In this document: piece by piece, positions 43,051-52,700 of the stretch
Position numbering within the stretch: the stretch's first letter is position 1
Layout of the letters: each line of letters begins with the position of its first letter
Assembly (NCBI GenBank): GCA_049514215.1
Contig: JBEKVI010000016.1
Location: forward strand, 15,834-79,833
Origin: BOG-994 sp049514215
GTDB taxonomy: Bacteria > Pseudomonadota > Gammaproteobacteria > Burkholderiales > Burkholderiaceae_D
Length of the DNA stretch: 64,000 bases
Reading direction: 5' to 3'
The notes under the pieces: model-generated
Databases searched by the model: none
What the model was told of the DNA's origin: nothing
The model's input: the letters and a program-made list of their open reading frames with translations, nothing else
Made by a program: the position numbers and the translations under genes

Positions 43051-45549
43051 TTAGGCGTCCCGTAACGTGGCCAGGGGAGGTTGAAGCAACACCGGACGCA
43101 GCCCAAGCCATCCACCCAGGGCGGCGACAACGATCCCACCAAGGCCCCCCGTCCACCATGGCGTGAAATCAAAAATATAAGGAAAATGAAACACGTAGGT
43201 CGCAAGAGCCCAGCCGATTCCGACTGCGCCCGCGGCAGCCAGGAGCCCAGCCAGGAGTCCAAGCGCTGCAAACTCGGCGAACTGCGCCCCGGACAGTTGG
43301 GCACGAGAGGCTCCCAGCGCGCGCAACAGGGCGGCCTCCCGCGTGCGTTCATCCCGGGACGACAAAAGTGCGGCATAGAGAACGAGGATTCCAGCGGCCA
43401 GGGTGAACACGAACAGGAATTCCACGGCCGTGACCACCTGGTCGAGGATGCTCTGGATCTGTTGCAGGACAGCTCCCATGTCGATGACCGTGACGTTGGG
43501 AAATTGTCCGACGAGGCGATTGCCGACGTCGGTTTGTGAGGCGGAAAGATGGAAGGCGGAGATCCAGGTCTGCGGAAAATCCTTTAGTGCAGCCGGCGGA
43601 AAAATGACGAAGAAATTGACGTGCATCGAGTCCCATTCGAGCTTTCTGAAACTCGTGATCCGGCCTTCAACCTGTTGGCCGGCGACATCGAATCGCAGCC
43701 GATCACCGAGCTTGAGCTTGAGGGTCTCCGCGATGCCGGCCTCGATCGACAGTTCATCGCTCCGGCCACCGAACCATTGGCCGGCCGAGACCCGATTATG
43801 CACGGGAAGCGTACTCGAATAGGAGAGGTTGAACTCGCGATCGACAAGACGCTTGGCCTGTTCATCCGCATACGAGCCCGAACTCGTCTGCCGTCCATTA
43901 ATGGCGATGAGGCGGCCGCGGATCATCGGAGCCAGATCGAACTCGTTCAGTCCTTCGCTCTTCATGAAATTGGTGAATCGATCTCGCTCATCCGGCTGCA
44001 GATTGATGACGAAACGATTCGGTGCATTGGGCGGCGCGGCGTTGCGCCAAGCTGTCACCAGATCGGAGCGAGTAAGCGACAAGAGCAAGAGTGCTGTGAG
44101 TCCGAGCGCGAGCGAGACGGTCTGCACGATCGTTGCGACCGGACGCCGCTGTATCGACGCGAGCGCGAATCGCATGCCCGCTGACAGCCGCACGGCGTGG
44201 CGCAGGGGCCCACCGAGGAGCACCGCGCCCCAGGCGATCAGGGAGAAGACAAGAAAGGCGCCGGCAAACCCTCCCGAGGTCAAAAGCCCCACCTTCACAT
44301 TGTGTGCAGTCCAAAGAAGAAGCGCGACAAAAAGCACGGCCCCGGCCAGAAACCCGAAGGCCATCGTGGGCCGCGGCCCGCCCAGATCCCGGCGCAAGAC
44401 GCGCAGCGGCGCGACATGACGCAACTGGAGAACAGGGGGTAAGGCAAAACCGATCAAAAGGACGAATCCCACCAAAAATCCCTGTACCGCCGAGGTGATG
44501 CGTGCCGGAGGCAGATTCGTCTGGATGAGCGAGCCCAAGACCAGGATGAACATGTAGTGGGCGAAAAAGCCAAGCAAGACCCCGGCTAAGGCGCCCAAGG
44601 CACCGACCGCCAGAAATTCGAACAGGTAGAGAATCAAAACGTCGCTCTGGCTCGATCCCAGGCAGCGCATGACGGCGCACGAGTCTAGATGGCGCTGAGT
44701 GAAGCGGCGCGCCGCGAGCGCGACTGCGACGGCGGCCAGCATGGCCGTCAGAAGCGCCACCAGCGAAAGAAATTGTTGAGCGCGATCGAGCGTAGCCCGG
44801 ACTTCGGGTCGACCGCTTTCCAAGGATTCGAGGTGCTGCCCGCGCACGAGTCGGGGCGTAATCCAGGTACGAAACGAATTGACCGCCTCCAGGGGACCCG
44901 CAACCAATAGGCGCCGTGTCTCGCGACTGCCCGCTTGAATCAGATGCGTCGCATCGAGGTCCTCCAGGCGCATGAGAACGCGTGGGGCGATATTGACAAA
45001 CGACAGGCCACGATCGGGTTCGACAGTAATGATGCGCGTGATACGAAAGGAACTGTCACCCAAGTGAAGCGAGTCTCCCATCTTGAGATTCAAATCCGAA
45101 AGCAGAGCTGCGTCCACCCAGATTTCGCCTGCGCCCGGACGCTCGGTGGTCGCGGCGTCGGCCGCTGCGGGCTCGGATGCCACGCGTAGCGCTCCCCGCA
45201 GTGGATAACCGGCGGAGACGGCTTTGACCGAGGCCAGACGAGCCTGCTCGTGGGCCAGCGCCATGCTCGGAAAAGTGACGGTCTGAGCCAGCGAGAGGTG
45301 GCGTGCCAGGGCCTCCTTTAAGAGGTCATCGGCGATGGTTTGATCGGCCGAGACAACGAGATCGGCGCCAAGCAACTGGGCGGCGTCGCGTTCCAGACCC
45401 AGGCGCAATCGATCCGCGAAAAAACCCACGCTCGTCATGGCCGCAACCGCGAGGACCAGGGACAAAACGAGCAGTCGCAACTCGCCCGAACGCCAATCGC
45501 GACCTAGAAAAGCCAGGCCTAGGCCTGCGCTACGCCGCCATGCGGTCAT
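43051..45549 (-). CDS. FtsX-like ABC transporter permease (YbbP type)
   Basis: An 832-residue inner-membrane permease with two FtsX-type four-helix units, as in YbbP. The N-terminus has a helix (LRLLVLSLVLAVAAMTSVGF), followed by a large periplasmic domain, a middle helix set and a final FtsX block with TLAAGILVLYAALLSSRDER. YbbP is normally paired with the ATPase YbbA and the esterase TesA; no ATPase gene is next to it here. It is 3 bp after the four-helix LiaF-like gene and directly precedes the globin gene. Confidence 0.9.
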   Translation of the reverse strand: MTAWRRSAGLGLAFLGRDWRSGELRLLVLSLVLAVAAMTSVGFFADRLRLGLERDAAQLLGADLVVSADQTIADDLLKEALARHLSLAQTVTFPSMALAHEQARLASVKAVSAGYPLRGALRVASEPAAADAATTERPGAGEIWVDAALLSDLNLKMGDSLHLGDSSFRITRIITVEPDRGLSFVNIAPRVLMRLEDLDATHLIQAGSRETRRLLVAGPLEAVNSFRTWITPRLVRGQHLESLESGRPEVRATLDRAQQFLSLVALLTAMLAAVAVALAARRFTQRHLDSCAVMRCLGSSQSDVLILYLFEFLAVGALGALAGVLLGFFAHYMFILVLGSLIQTNLPPARITSAVQGFLVGFVLLIGFALPPVLQLRHVAPLRVLRRDLGGPRPTMAFGFLAGAVLFVALLLWTAHNVKVGLLTSGGFAGAFLVFSLIAWGAVLLGGPLRHAVRLSAGMRFALASIQRRPVATIVQTVSLALGLTALLLLSLTRSDLVTAWRNAAPPNAPNRFVINLQPDERDRFTNFMKSEGLNEFDLAPMIRGRLIAINGRQTSSGSYADEQAKRLVDREFNLSYSSTLPVHNRVSAGQWFGGRSDELSIEAGIAETLKLKLGDRLRFDVAGQQVEGRITSFRKLEWDSMHVNFFVIFPPAALKDFPQTWISAFHLSASQTDVGNRLVGQFPNVTVIDMGAVLQQIQSILDQVVTAVEFLFVFTLAAGILVLYAALLSSRDERTREAALLRALGASRAQLSGAQFAEFAALGLLAGLLAAAGAVGIGWALATYVFHFPYIFDFTPWWTGGLGGIVVAALGGWLGLRPVLLQPPLATLRDA

Positions 45550-45552
45550 CGA

Positions 45553-45906
45553 CTAGGGAAGGGTTTGGTCGCGATCGCGACGGCGCGTGCCGGGCCGCGT
45601 CTGCGGAATCGAGGGCAACCGTGCGACGAACAGTAAGACACCAAGGACGATCACGCCCACAGGCCAAAGAACCTGATCGGGAACCAAGGCCTGATCATGG
45701 ATAAGCCAAGCTGCGCCCACGTAGATGAGAAACGGGCCAGTGACCACCGTAGAGCGGTTAATGCCCTCGCCAAGAAGGATGGCGATGCCCAACACGATAA
45801 GACCCACGGCAAGCACGAGATGGATCTGGTGAAACCATCCCAACTCGCGGGCGAGCCAGGCTGCGCCGAAGAGGATCAGGATGACGGGGAATACAGCATT
45901 TTTCAT
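45553..45906 (-). CDS. LiaI/LiaF-like transmembrane protein (DUF5668)
   Basis: A 117-residue protein with four short membrane helices (PVILILFGAAWLAREL, LVLAVGLIVLGIAILLG, VVTGPFLIYVGAAWLIH and LWPVGVIVLGVLLFVARL) and a basic tail. This matches the LiaI-LiaF-like domain found in membrane-stress proteins; function in proteobacteria is unknown. It begins the - strand group with the FtsX-like permease (3 bp gap), divergent from the imu operon. Confidence 0.82.
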   Translation of the reverse strand: MKNAVFPVILILFGAAWLARELGWFHQIHLVLAVGLIVLGIAILLGEGINRSTVVTGPFLIYVGAAWLIHDQALVPDQVLWPVGVIVLGVLLFVARLPSIPQTRPGTRRRDRDQTLP

Positions 45907-45950
45907 GGCGGTCTGAAAAAAACTCCACAGAAAAAACGGCCCAAAAGGAT

Positions 45951-45979
45951 TTGACGTCAGAAAGGGAGTCGGTTAAGGT
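45951..45979 (+). promoter_or_regulatory. Candidate promoter of the imu operon
   Basis: TTGACG at 45951-45956 matches five of six -35 bases; TAAGGT at 45974-45979 lies 17 bp on and is a poor -10. A GAAC-N4-GTTC palindrome starts 5 bp later, where transcription would begin. Weak -10 evidence, but the arrangement suits a repressed SOS promoter. Confidence 0.4.
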
Positions 45980-45984
45980 TAAGG

Positions 45985-45996
45985 GAACATTTGTTC
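45985..45996 (+). promoter_or_regulatory. Candidate LexA operator upstream of imuA
   Basis: GAACATTTGTTC is a GAAC-N4-GTTC palindrome 129 bp before the imuA ATG. This is the Gram-positive form of the LexA box; the usual beta- and gammaproteobacterial form is CTGT-N8-ACAG, which I do not find here. imuA-imuB-dnaE2 cassettes are commonly LexA-controlled, sometimes by a second LexA with a different site. Confidence 0.5.
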
Positions 45997-46125
45997 ACTA
46001 TTCCTGTAATCTGCCTTTTTGTCCGATTCACCCACCTTCTACCCGACACTCAAATGGGTCGCCATCGTGCCACTGCCCATGCGCTCAACCGGAATTAAGT
46101 CGAAGGTACACTTTTTTTGGCAAGC

Positions 46126-46947
46126 ATGCCCTTCCTGCCCCTCCTGTCGACGAAGCTTCCCCCTCTGGACGCGCATCTGCGTGATCGACTCTGGCGCGGC
46201 AATACGCTTTTGGCATCGAATCACAGTATTGCAAGTGGCTTTGCCAGTCTGGATGCGCAATTGCCCGGAGGCGGTTGGCCAACCCGTTGTCTGAACGAAT
46301 TGCTCATACCTGCTTTGGGTATCGGCGAGATACGTCTTCTCGCCCCATGCCTGGCCACATTGGTTCAAGCCCGGCGTCAAATCATCGTGCTGGCCTCCTC
46401 GACATCCGAGCATGGACTGCTCTATCCGGATGGATGGGCTCAATTGGGGATCGATCCGAAGGCCGTCTTGCTCGTGCAAAGCGAACGGCCGGCAGACCAT
46501 CTCTGGGCTATCGAACAAAGTCTTAAAAGCGCCGCCTTTGGTGCACTTTTGACCTGGCTGCCTGAAGCAAAACCCGATGCCTTGCGACGCTTGCAACTGG
46601 CCGCGGCGGGTGCAGATGGCCTGAGTTTCTTTTTACGTCCGGCCAAAGTCCAAGATCAATCTTCTCCAGCACCGTTGCGTTTACTGCTCGGGCGCCCCCC
46701 TTCGTCTGGCACCGCGGATCGCCTTTTATCGGTCCGCCTGATCAAGCGCCGTGGGCCGCTGCTGGAGCAGCCCATTTTGTTGAGGCTGCCGGATCCGCGC
46801 CCTCTGCGCCATCGCACCCCAAAGGGTATCCCGACACGTTCCGGCAACGGAGCTTCTACTGCTTTGCCTACTGTATTGCGCCATGCTTTGGGTCGCCCTC
46901 TATTGTCCGACGCTGCCTCTCGATCGCATCCAACGCCGGCTACCTGA
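46126..46947 (+). CDS. imuA: ImuA, translesion synthesis accessory protein
   Basis: A 273-residue RecA/SulA-related protein that works with ImuB and DnaE2 in damage-induced mutagenesis. The family signature is GFASLDAQLPGGGWPTRCLN, followed by LGIGEIRLLAPCLATL and AFGALLTWLPEAKPDALRRLQ. The ATG at 46126 is chosen; a TTG at 46117 is in frame. Its 3' end overlaps imuB by 65 bp, giving tight coupling. Confidence 0.9.
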   Translation: MPFLPLLSTKLPPLDAHLRDRLWRGNTLLASNHSIASGFASLDAQLPGGGWPTRCLNELLIPALGIGEIRLLAPCLATLVQARRQIIVLASSTSEHGLLYPDGWAQLGIDPKAVLLVQSERPADHLWAIEQSLKSAAFGALLTWLPEAKPDALRRLQLAAAGADGLSFFLRPAKVQDQSSPAPLRLLLGRPPSSGTADRLLSVRLIKRRGPLLEQPILLRLPDPRPLRHRTPKGIPTRSGNGASTALPTVLRHALGRPLLSDAASRSHPTPAT

Positions 46948-48361
46948 CGCCTTGGTACCCGCGATTGCCATTGCCGAAGCCGTGGGCAATCGACGCTGGA
47001 TCAGCATGGCCAATCCGGCTGCCCGCAGCCGTGGGATTATCGTAAGACAACCGATCGCAACGGCGCTTGCCCTATGTCCGGAGTTGGTGCTAATCGAGCG
47101 TGATGAAGCCGATGAAGAACAGGCTTTGCGTGCGGCCGCCTTGGCAACGCTCCGCTTTACTCCCAGTGTGAGCTTGCAACCGGATGGGCTCTTGATGGAA
47201 GTCGCAGCCAGCGTGCGTCTGTTTGGCGGTAAACAAGCCTTGCTAGAGCAGATCCAATGCGCATTGGATGTCTTCGGGCTGCAAACGTGCATGGGCGTTG
47301 CGCCCAGCGCGCGGGGCGCCCATCTTTTGGCCCGGGCTGCTTTGCCCAATCAGGCTCTTTGGGCCAAGGTCACTGATCTTGAGATGAAACTCGATGTCCT
47401 GCCTGTGCGTTTGCTCGCAAGCGCCCAGGATCATCTGTCCACCCTAGCCGGCATCGGCTGCACCTGTCTTGCGCAGTTGCGCCAGCTGCCCCGTGGCGGC
47501 CTGGCCAAGCGTTTTGGTCCCCGCTTGCTCGATGAACTCGATCAAGCCTATGGCCTAAGGGCGGAACCTCAAACCTGGTTTGTTGCGCCAGAACGTTTTG
47601 AAGCTCGACTCGAACTCATCGCGCGCGTGGAAAATGCAGAGTCGCTGTTGTTTGCCATCCGTCGCTTGATCACGCAGTTGGCAGGCTGGCTTATCGCCCG
47701 TCATGCCGCAGTCAACACGCTCACCCTGACCTTGCATCATGCTGTCTGGCGACGTTCCAATCCCAGTAGCACGCCAGTCCACCTGCATTTGTCCCAGCCC
47801 TGCCGCGACCCACAGCATCTGATGGGCCTGCTGCGCGAACGTCTGAACTCGCTGGTTCTTCAAGCCCCGGTCGAAGAAATCACCCTGACTGCAGAGGATA
47901 TCGGCCTTGCATCGATCCCCAATCAGGAGCTATTTCCGACCCCGCAAAGCCATGCAGTCACCCTGAATCGACTCATCGAGAAGCTGCGCGCCCGTCTGGG
48001 CCATGGCGCCGTGCGGCAGATCCATTGCCTCGCCGATCACCGGCCTGAAAAGGCGGTGCTGCATAGTGTTGCCGAACAACGTCCCACTGCCCCGCTGCCC
48101 ACCACCCAGGCTCCGCGTCCGACCTGGCTCCTCAAGGAGCCTCGGCCCCTGACCGTACGGGACCATCGTCCCTTTCACGGGAGCCCCTTGGCTCTTTTGG
48201 CCGGACCCGAACGGATTGAAGCAGGTTGGTGGGATGATGCCCTGGTGGCGCGGGATTATTACATTGCCGAGAACCAGCTAGGCCAGCTGCTGTGGATCTA
48301 CCGTGAACGCAAGGCGCAGGATCAGGCCGAAGCGTGGTATCTGCATGGCCTGTTTGCCTAG
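46883..48361 (+). CDS. imuB: ImuB, catalytically inactive Y-family polymerase-like protein
   Basis: A 492-residue protein with Y-family fold segments: VALYCPTLPLDRIQR at the start, then ALCPELVLIERDEADEEQA and LQPDGLLMEVAASVRLFGG. The Asp/Glu catalytic residues of active Y-family polymerases (as in DxDxFF) are missing, as usual in ImuB. It bridges ImuA, DnaE2 and the beta clamp. The start lies within imuA; the stop is 14 bp before the fusion nuclease gene. Confidence 0.93.
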   Translation: MLWVALYCPTLPLDRIQRRLPDALVPAIAIAEAVGNRRWISMANPAARSRGIIVRQPIATALALCPELVLIERDEADEEQALRAAALATLRFTPSVSLQPDGLLMEVAASVRLFGGKQALLEQIQCALDVFGLQTCMGVAPSARGAHLLARAALPNQALWAKVTDLEMKLDVLPVRLLASAQDHLSTLAGIGCTCLAQLRQLPRGGLAKRFGPRLLDELDQAYGLRAEPQTWFVAPERFEARLELIARVENAESLLFAIRRLITQLAGWLIARHAAVNTLTLTLHHAVWRRSNPSSTPVHLHLSQPCRDPQHLMGLLRERLNSLVLQAPVEEITLTAEDIGLASIPNQELFPTPQSHAVTLNRLIEKLRARLGHGAVRQIHCLADHRPEKAVLHSVAEQRPTAPLPTTQAPRPTWLLKEPRPLTVRDHRPFHGSPLALLAGPERIEAGWWDDALVARDYYIAENQLGQLLWIYRERKAQDQAEAWYLHGLFA

Positions 48362-48375
48362 ATGGATCGACCTTC

Positions 48376-49761
48376 ATGAAATCTTTTGGCCCACTGGCTT
48401 TTGTCGACCTGGAAACCACCGGTACGACAGCCAGCCGAGACCGTATTACCGAAATCGGTATCGTGGAAGTCGGAGCCCATGGCGTGACCGAATGGTCGAG
48501 TCTGGTCAATCCCGAAATGCAGATCCCGGAATTGATCACTGCACTCACCGGTATCACCGACACCATGGTCGCTCAGGCACCCGCCTTTGGGGCCCTCGCC
48601 GCCGATCTGAAAGAGCGGCTCGAAGGGCGTCTTTTCATTGCTCACAACGCCCGTTTCGATCATGGCTTCCTGAAAAACGAGTTTCGCCGCATTGGCATCG
48701 ATTTTCGTCCAACGGTGCTGTGCACGGTCAAGTTGTCCCGACGACTGTTTCCTGGTTTCGGCCACCACAATCTCGACGCACTGATCGAAAGGCACCGCCT
48801 TCACGTCTCTGAAAGACATCGAGCACTCGGAGATGCGCGTCTGATCTGGCAGTTCTGGCAGACCCTGCATGAAACGCTCGAACCCGAACGCATCGAAGCG
48901 GTGGTCAAGGAGCTGACCGCGCGGCCGAGTCTGCCCCAGCATCTGGATCCCCATCTGGTCGATGATCTGCCCAGCCGTCACGGCGTGTATTTTTTCTATG
49001 GTGAAAATGGGCTGCCTTTATACATCGGCAAGGCCAATGACCTGCGCCGCCGCGTGCTGGCCCACTTCAGTAACGACCATCGGTCCGACCAGGAAATGGA
49101 TCTCGTGCAGCAGGTCAGACGCATCGACTGGATCGAAACCGCAGGCGAAATCGGCGCGCTTTTGAAGGAGTCGCAGTGCATCAAGCGCTTGACACCCCTT
49201 TTCAATCAACAGCTGCGACGCAGCCAGGCTCTGTGCGCCTGGCGACTTCTGAAGCGCAATGCCACCTGGACCTTAAGCCTTGCGCAGGGAGACGACCTGT
49301 TTTTCGATCAGGACGAAAATCTCTATGGGCTCTATGCCAATGCCAAGCAAGCGCAGGCGGCTTTGCTGCATATCGCCGATGAGAACGGCCTTTGTCCGGT
49401 GGTTCTGGGACTGGAAAAGGGGCGGCCCGGCAAGCCTTGTTTTGCCCATCAGGTCAAACGCTGTCAGGGCGCCTGTTGCGAAAAGGAATCGCTGGCCGCG
49501 CATCAGGAGCGCCTGCGTGCTGCGCTCTGGCCGCACCGGCTCCAGTGCTGGCCCTATCCCGGTGCGATTGGCATCCGCGAAGGCGAGGAGCTTCATGTCG
49601 TTCACGGCTGGTCCTATCTGGGCACGGCCCGGCATGAACATGAAGTTTTCGACTTGGTTTCCCATGGCAAGGCCTACTTCGATCGGGATGTCTACCGGAT
49701 CTTGCAGCCCCGCTTAGCACGACTCGGTTCGCGCATCGTGGCGCTCGGGCCTTCGGGCTAG
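48376..49761 (+). CDS. DnaQ-like exonuclease fused to a Cho/UvrC-type GIY-YIG nuclease
   Basis: A 461-residue two-domain nuclease. Residues 8-165 are a DEDDh 3'-5' exonuclease with all catalytic residues visible: D11 and E13 in FVDLETTG, D95 in HNARFDHGFL, H148 and D153 in HRALGDARLI. Residues 201-280 are a GIY-YIG domain (HGVYFFY, LYIGKANDLRRR and E265 in LLKESQCIKRLTPLFN). A UvrC/Cho-type Cys motif follows, with C355, C363 and C367. DnaQ-Cho fusions are known in actinobacteria and proteobacteria. Here it stands between imuB and dnaE2 with 14-bp gaps on both sides, so it is almost certainly induced with them and may trim or incise damaged DNA. Confidence 0.92.
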   Translation: MKSFGPLAFVDLETTGTTASRDRITEIGIVEVGAHGVTEWSSLVNPEMQIPELITALTGITDTMVAQAPAFGALAADLKERLEGRLFIAHNARFDHGFLKNEFRRIGIDFRPTVLCTVKLSRRLFPGFGHHNLDALIERHRLHVSERHRALGDARLIWQFWQTLHETLEPERIEAVVKELTARPSLPQHLDPHLVDDLPSRHGVYFFYGENGLPLYIGKANDLRRRVLAHFSNDHRSDQEMDLVQQVRRIDWIETAGEIGALLKESQCIKRLTPLFNQQLRRSQALCAWRLLKRNATWTLSLAQGDDLFFDQDENLYGLYANAKQAQAALLHIADENGLCPVVLGLEKGRPGKPCFAHQVKRCQGACCEKESLAAHQERLRAALWPHRLQCWPYPGAIGIREGEELHVVHGWSYLGTARHEHEVFDLVSHGKAYFDRDVYRILQPRLARLGSRIVALGPSG

Positions 49762-49775
49762 ACAGGGTTTGGATC

Positions 49776-52700
49776 ATGTTCTCCTCATTGCCTGCCTATG
49801 CAGAACTGCACTGCTGTTCCAATTTCAGTTTTCTGCGCGGCGCCTCCCATGCAGAAGAACTGGTGGAACGGGCTGTCGCGCTGCATTATTCGGCGCTGGC
49901 GATTACGGATGAATGTTCGCTAGCCGGTGTGGTGCGGGCTCATGTCCAAGCCAAGGAAGCGGGCCTAAAGCTGCTCATCGGCAGCGAATTCACGACGGCC
50001 GAGGGTCTAAAGCTGGTCCTTTTGGCGATGAATCGTGAGGGGTATGGCAATCTGTCTGAGCTCATCACCCTGGCCCGCCGCCGCGCCGAAAAGGGCCACT
50101 ACAAGCTCTTGCTTGGCGATCTCTGCGAAGGTCTGGAGGCGCCACATCTGGCTCACATGCCCGATTGCCTCGCGCTTTATCTACCGTGCCCCGAAGCCTC
50201 TTTGGACACGCTCACGACTCACGCGCAGTGGTTCGCGGCCACCTTTCCGGGCCGTGCCTGGATTGCGGTCGAACTGCTGCACCGGATGAACGATGATCTG
50301 CTGCTCGATCGTCTGCGTAAGGCCGCACAGGCAAGCCATCTGGATCTCGTGGCCGCAGGCGATGTCCACATGCATGTCCGCTCGCGCAAGCCTTTGCAGG
50401 ACACGCTCACGGCGATCCGGCTGGCTCAGCCGATTGCCGAGTGCGGCATGCACTTGCAACCCAATGCCGAGCGGCATCTGCGCTCCCGCTTGCGGCTGGC
50501 CCGGCTCTATCCCGTCGAACTCCTTCAGGCAACCTGTGATGTCGCCCTGCGCTGCACTTTTTCCCTGGATGAGTTGCGTTACGAATATCCCGAGGAAGTG
50601 GTCCCGCCCGGCGAGACCCATACCGACTATTTGCGGCGTATGGTCATCCAAGGTTTGGCGGAACGCTATCCACAGGGGCCCGCAGCAGAGGTCGTGCAGC
50701 AGATCGAGCATGAGTTGGCCCTCATTGCCGAGCTGCAGTACGAATCGTATTTCCTGACAGTCTTCGATATCGTGCGCTATGCGCGCTCCCAGAAAATTCT
50801 CTGTCAGGGCCGAGGCTCGGCGGCCAATTCGGCCGTGTGCTATTGCCTGGGCATCACGGAAGTGGATCCCACACGCGGCAATCTCCTGTTTGAACGGTTC
50901 ATCTCCCGCGAGCGCGGCGAGCCTCCGGATATCGACGTCGATTTCGAGCACGAGCGCCGCGAAGAGGTCATCCAGTACATCTATGCACGCTATGGCCGTC
51001 ACAGGGCCGCCTTGGCAGCCACCGTCATCACCTATCGGCCCCGTTCGGCGATCCGCGATGTCGGGCGTGTCCTAGGCATCGATTTGCAGCGTCTGAACCA
51101 GTTATCCAGTTCTCACGCCTGGTGGGACGGAAAAGGCGTCCATTCCGAACGTCTCGTGGAAAACGGCTTTGATCCGGATAGCCCGGTCATCCAGAAGCTG
51201 TCCGAACTGGTCGACACGCTGTTGCGATTCCCGCGCCACTTGTCACAGCACGTGGGCGGCTTTGTCATCAGCCGAGACAAACTGTCGCGTTTAGTGCCCA
51301 TCGAAAACGCCGCCATGCCGGATCGTTCGGTGATCCAGTGGGACAAGGACGATCTTGAGGCGCTCGGACTGCTCAAGGTCGACGTCCTCGCGCTTGGAAT
51401 GCTCTCGGCCGTCAGACGCGCTCTCGATCTGATTGGTACCCGTCGTCAGAGGCCGTTTCGGATGCAGGATATCCCCGCCGAGGATGAGGCGACCTACGAC
51501 ATGATTTGTAAAGCCGACACCGTAGGCGTCTTTCAGATCGAGTCCCGGGCCCAGATGAGCATGCTGCCCCGCTTGCGTCCGCGCACGTTCTACGATCTGG
51601 TCATCGAAGTGGCCATCGTCCGCCCGGGACCGATCCAGGGTGGAATGGTGCACCCCTATTTACGCAGGCGCCAGAGCAAGGAAGCCGTTACCTACCCCAG
51701 TCCGGATGTCAAGGTAGCGCTGGAGCGGACCCTTGGAGTGCCCATCTTCCAGGAGCAGGTGATGCAACTGGCCGTGCTCGCCGCCGGATTTTCTCCAGGA
51801 GAAGCGGATCGGCTGCGCCGTTCCATGACCGCTTGGAAACGTCGCGGAGGATTGGGCCCTTTTCACGCGCAGATCATCGGAGGCATGACCGAACGCGGCT
51901 ACAGCCTGGAATTCGCCGAGCAGATTTTTCGACAGATTCAAGGATTTGGCGAGTATGGATTTCCAGAATCCCATTCCGCCAGTTTCGCTTTGCTCGTCTA
52001 CGTCTCGTGCTGGATCAAGCACCATGAACCTGCCGCCTTCTTGTGTGCCATGCTCAATAGCCAGCCTCTGGGATTCTATGCCCCTTCCCAGTTGATCCAG
52101 GATGCCCAGCGCCATGATATCGTCGTGCGCCCCATCGATGTTCTGTCCTCCCATTGGGAATGCACCTTGGAAGAATTTCCAGAAGGGGTAGAACGCCAGC
52201 CCGCCGTGCGCCTGGGCTTGAATTGCGTCAAGGGGTTAAGCCAGCAGGCCGCGTGCCGCATTGTTGCAGTGCGGACCGTTGACACGCTCGTGGACGCACA
52301 AGATCTGGCGCAGCGCGCAGACCTGAATGCGCACGATCTGCAGTGTCTTGCAGCCGCCGATGCCCTGGAGCCTCTCGTCGGCCATCGCCGGCGGGCGCGC
52401 TGGGCGGTGGCCGGGCTGGGCCGCGATCACAGCATGCTGCGCGCAGCGCCAATCCAGGAGACCCTCCCCGAACTGGTGCCCGCTCCGGAGGGTCAGGCGA
52501 TCGTTGACGACTACGCCAGCATGGGGCTGACTTTAAGACGCCATCCCCTGGCCTTGCTGCGTCCCCGCCTGACCGCCATGCGCCTGTCCACTGCAGTCGA
52601 ATTGCGTGAATTGCCCAATGGCCGCCTGGCACGCACGACCGGCATCGTCACCGTCCGCCAGCGACCCGGGACAGCCAAAGGCGTCGTCTTTGTGACGATC

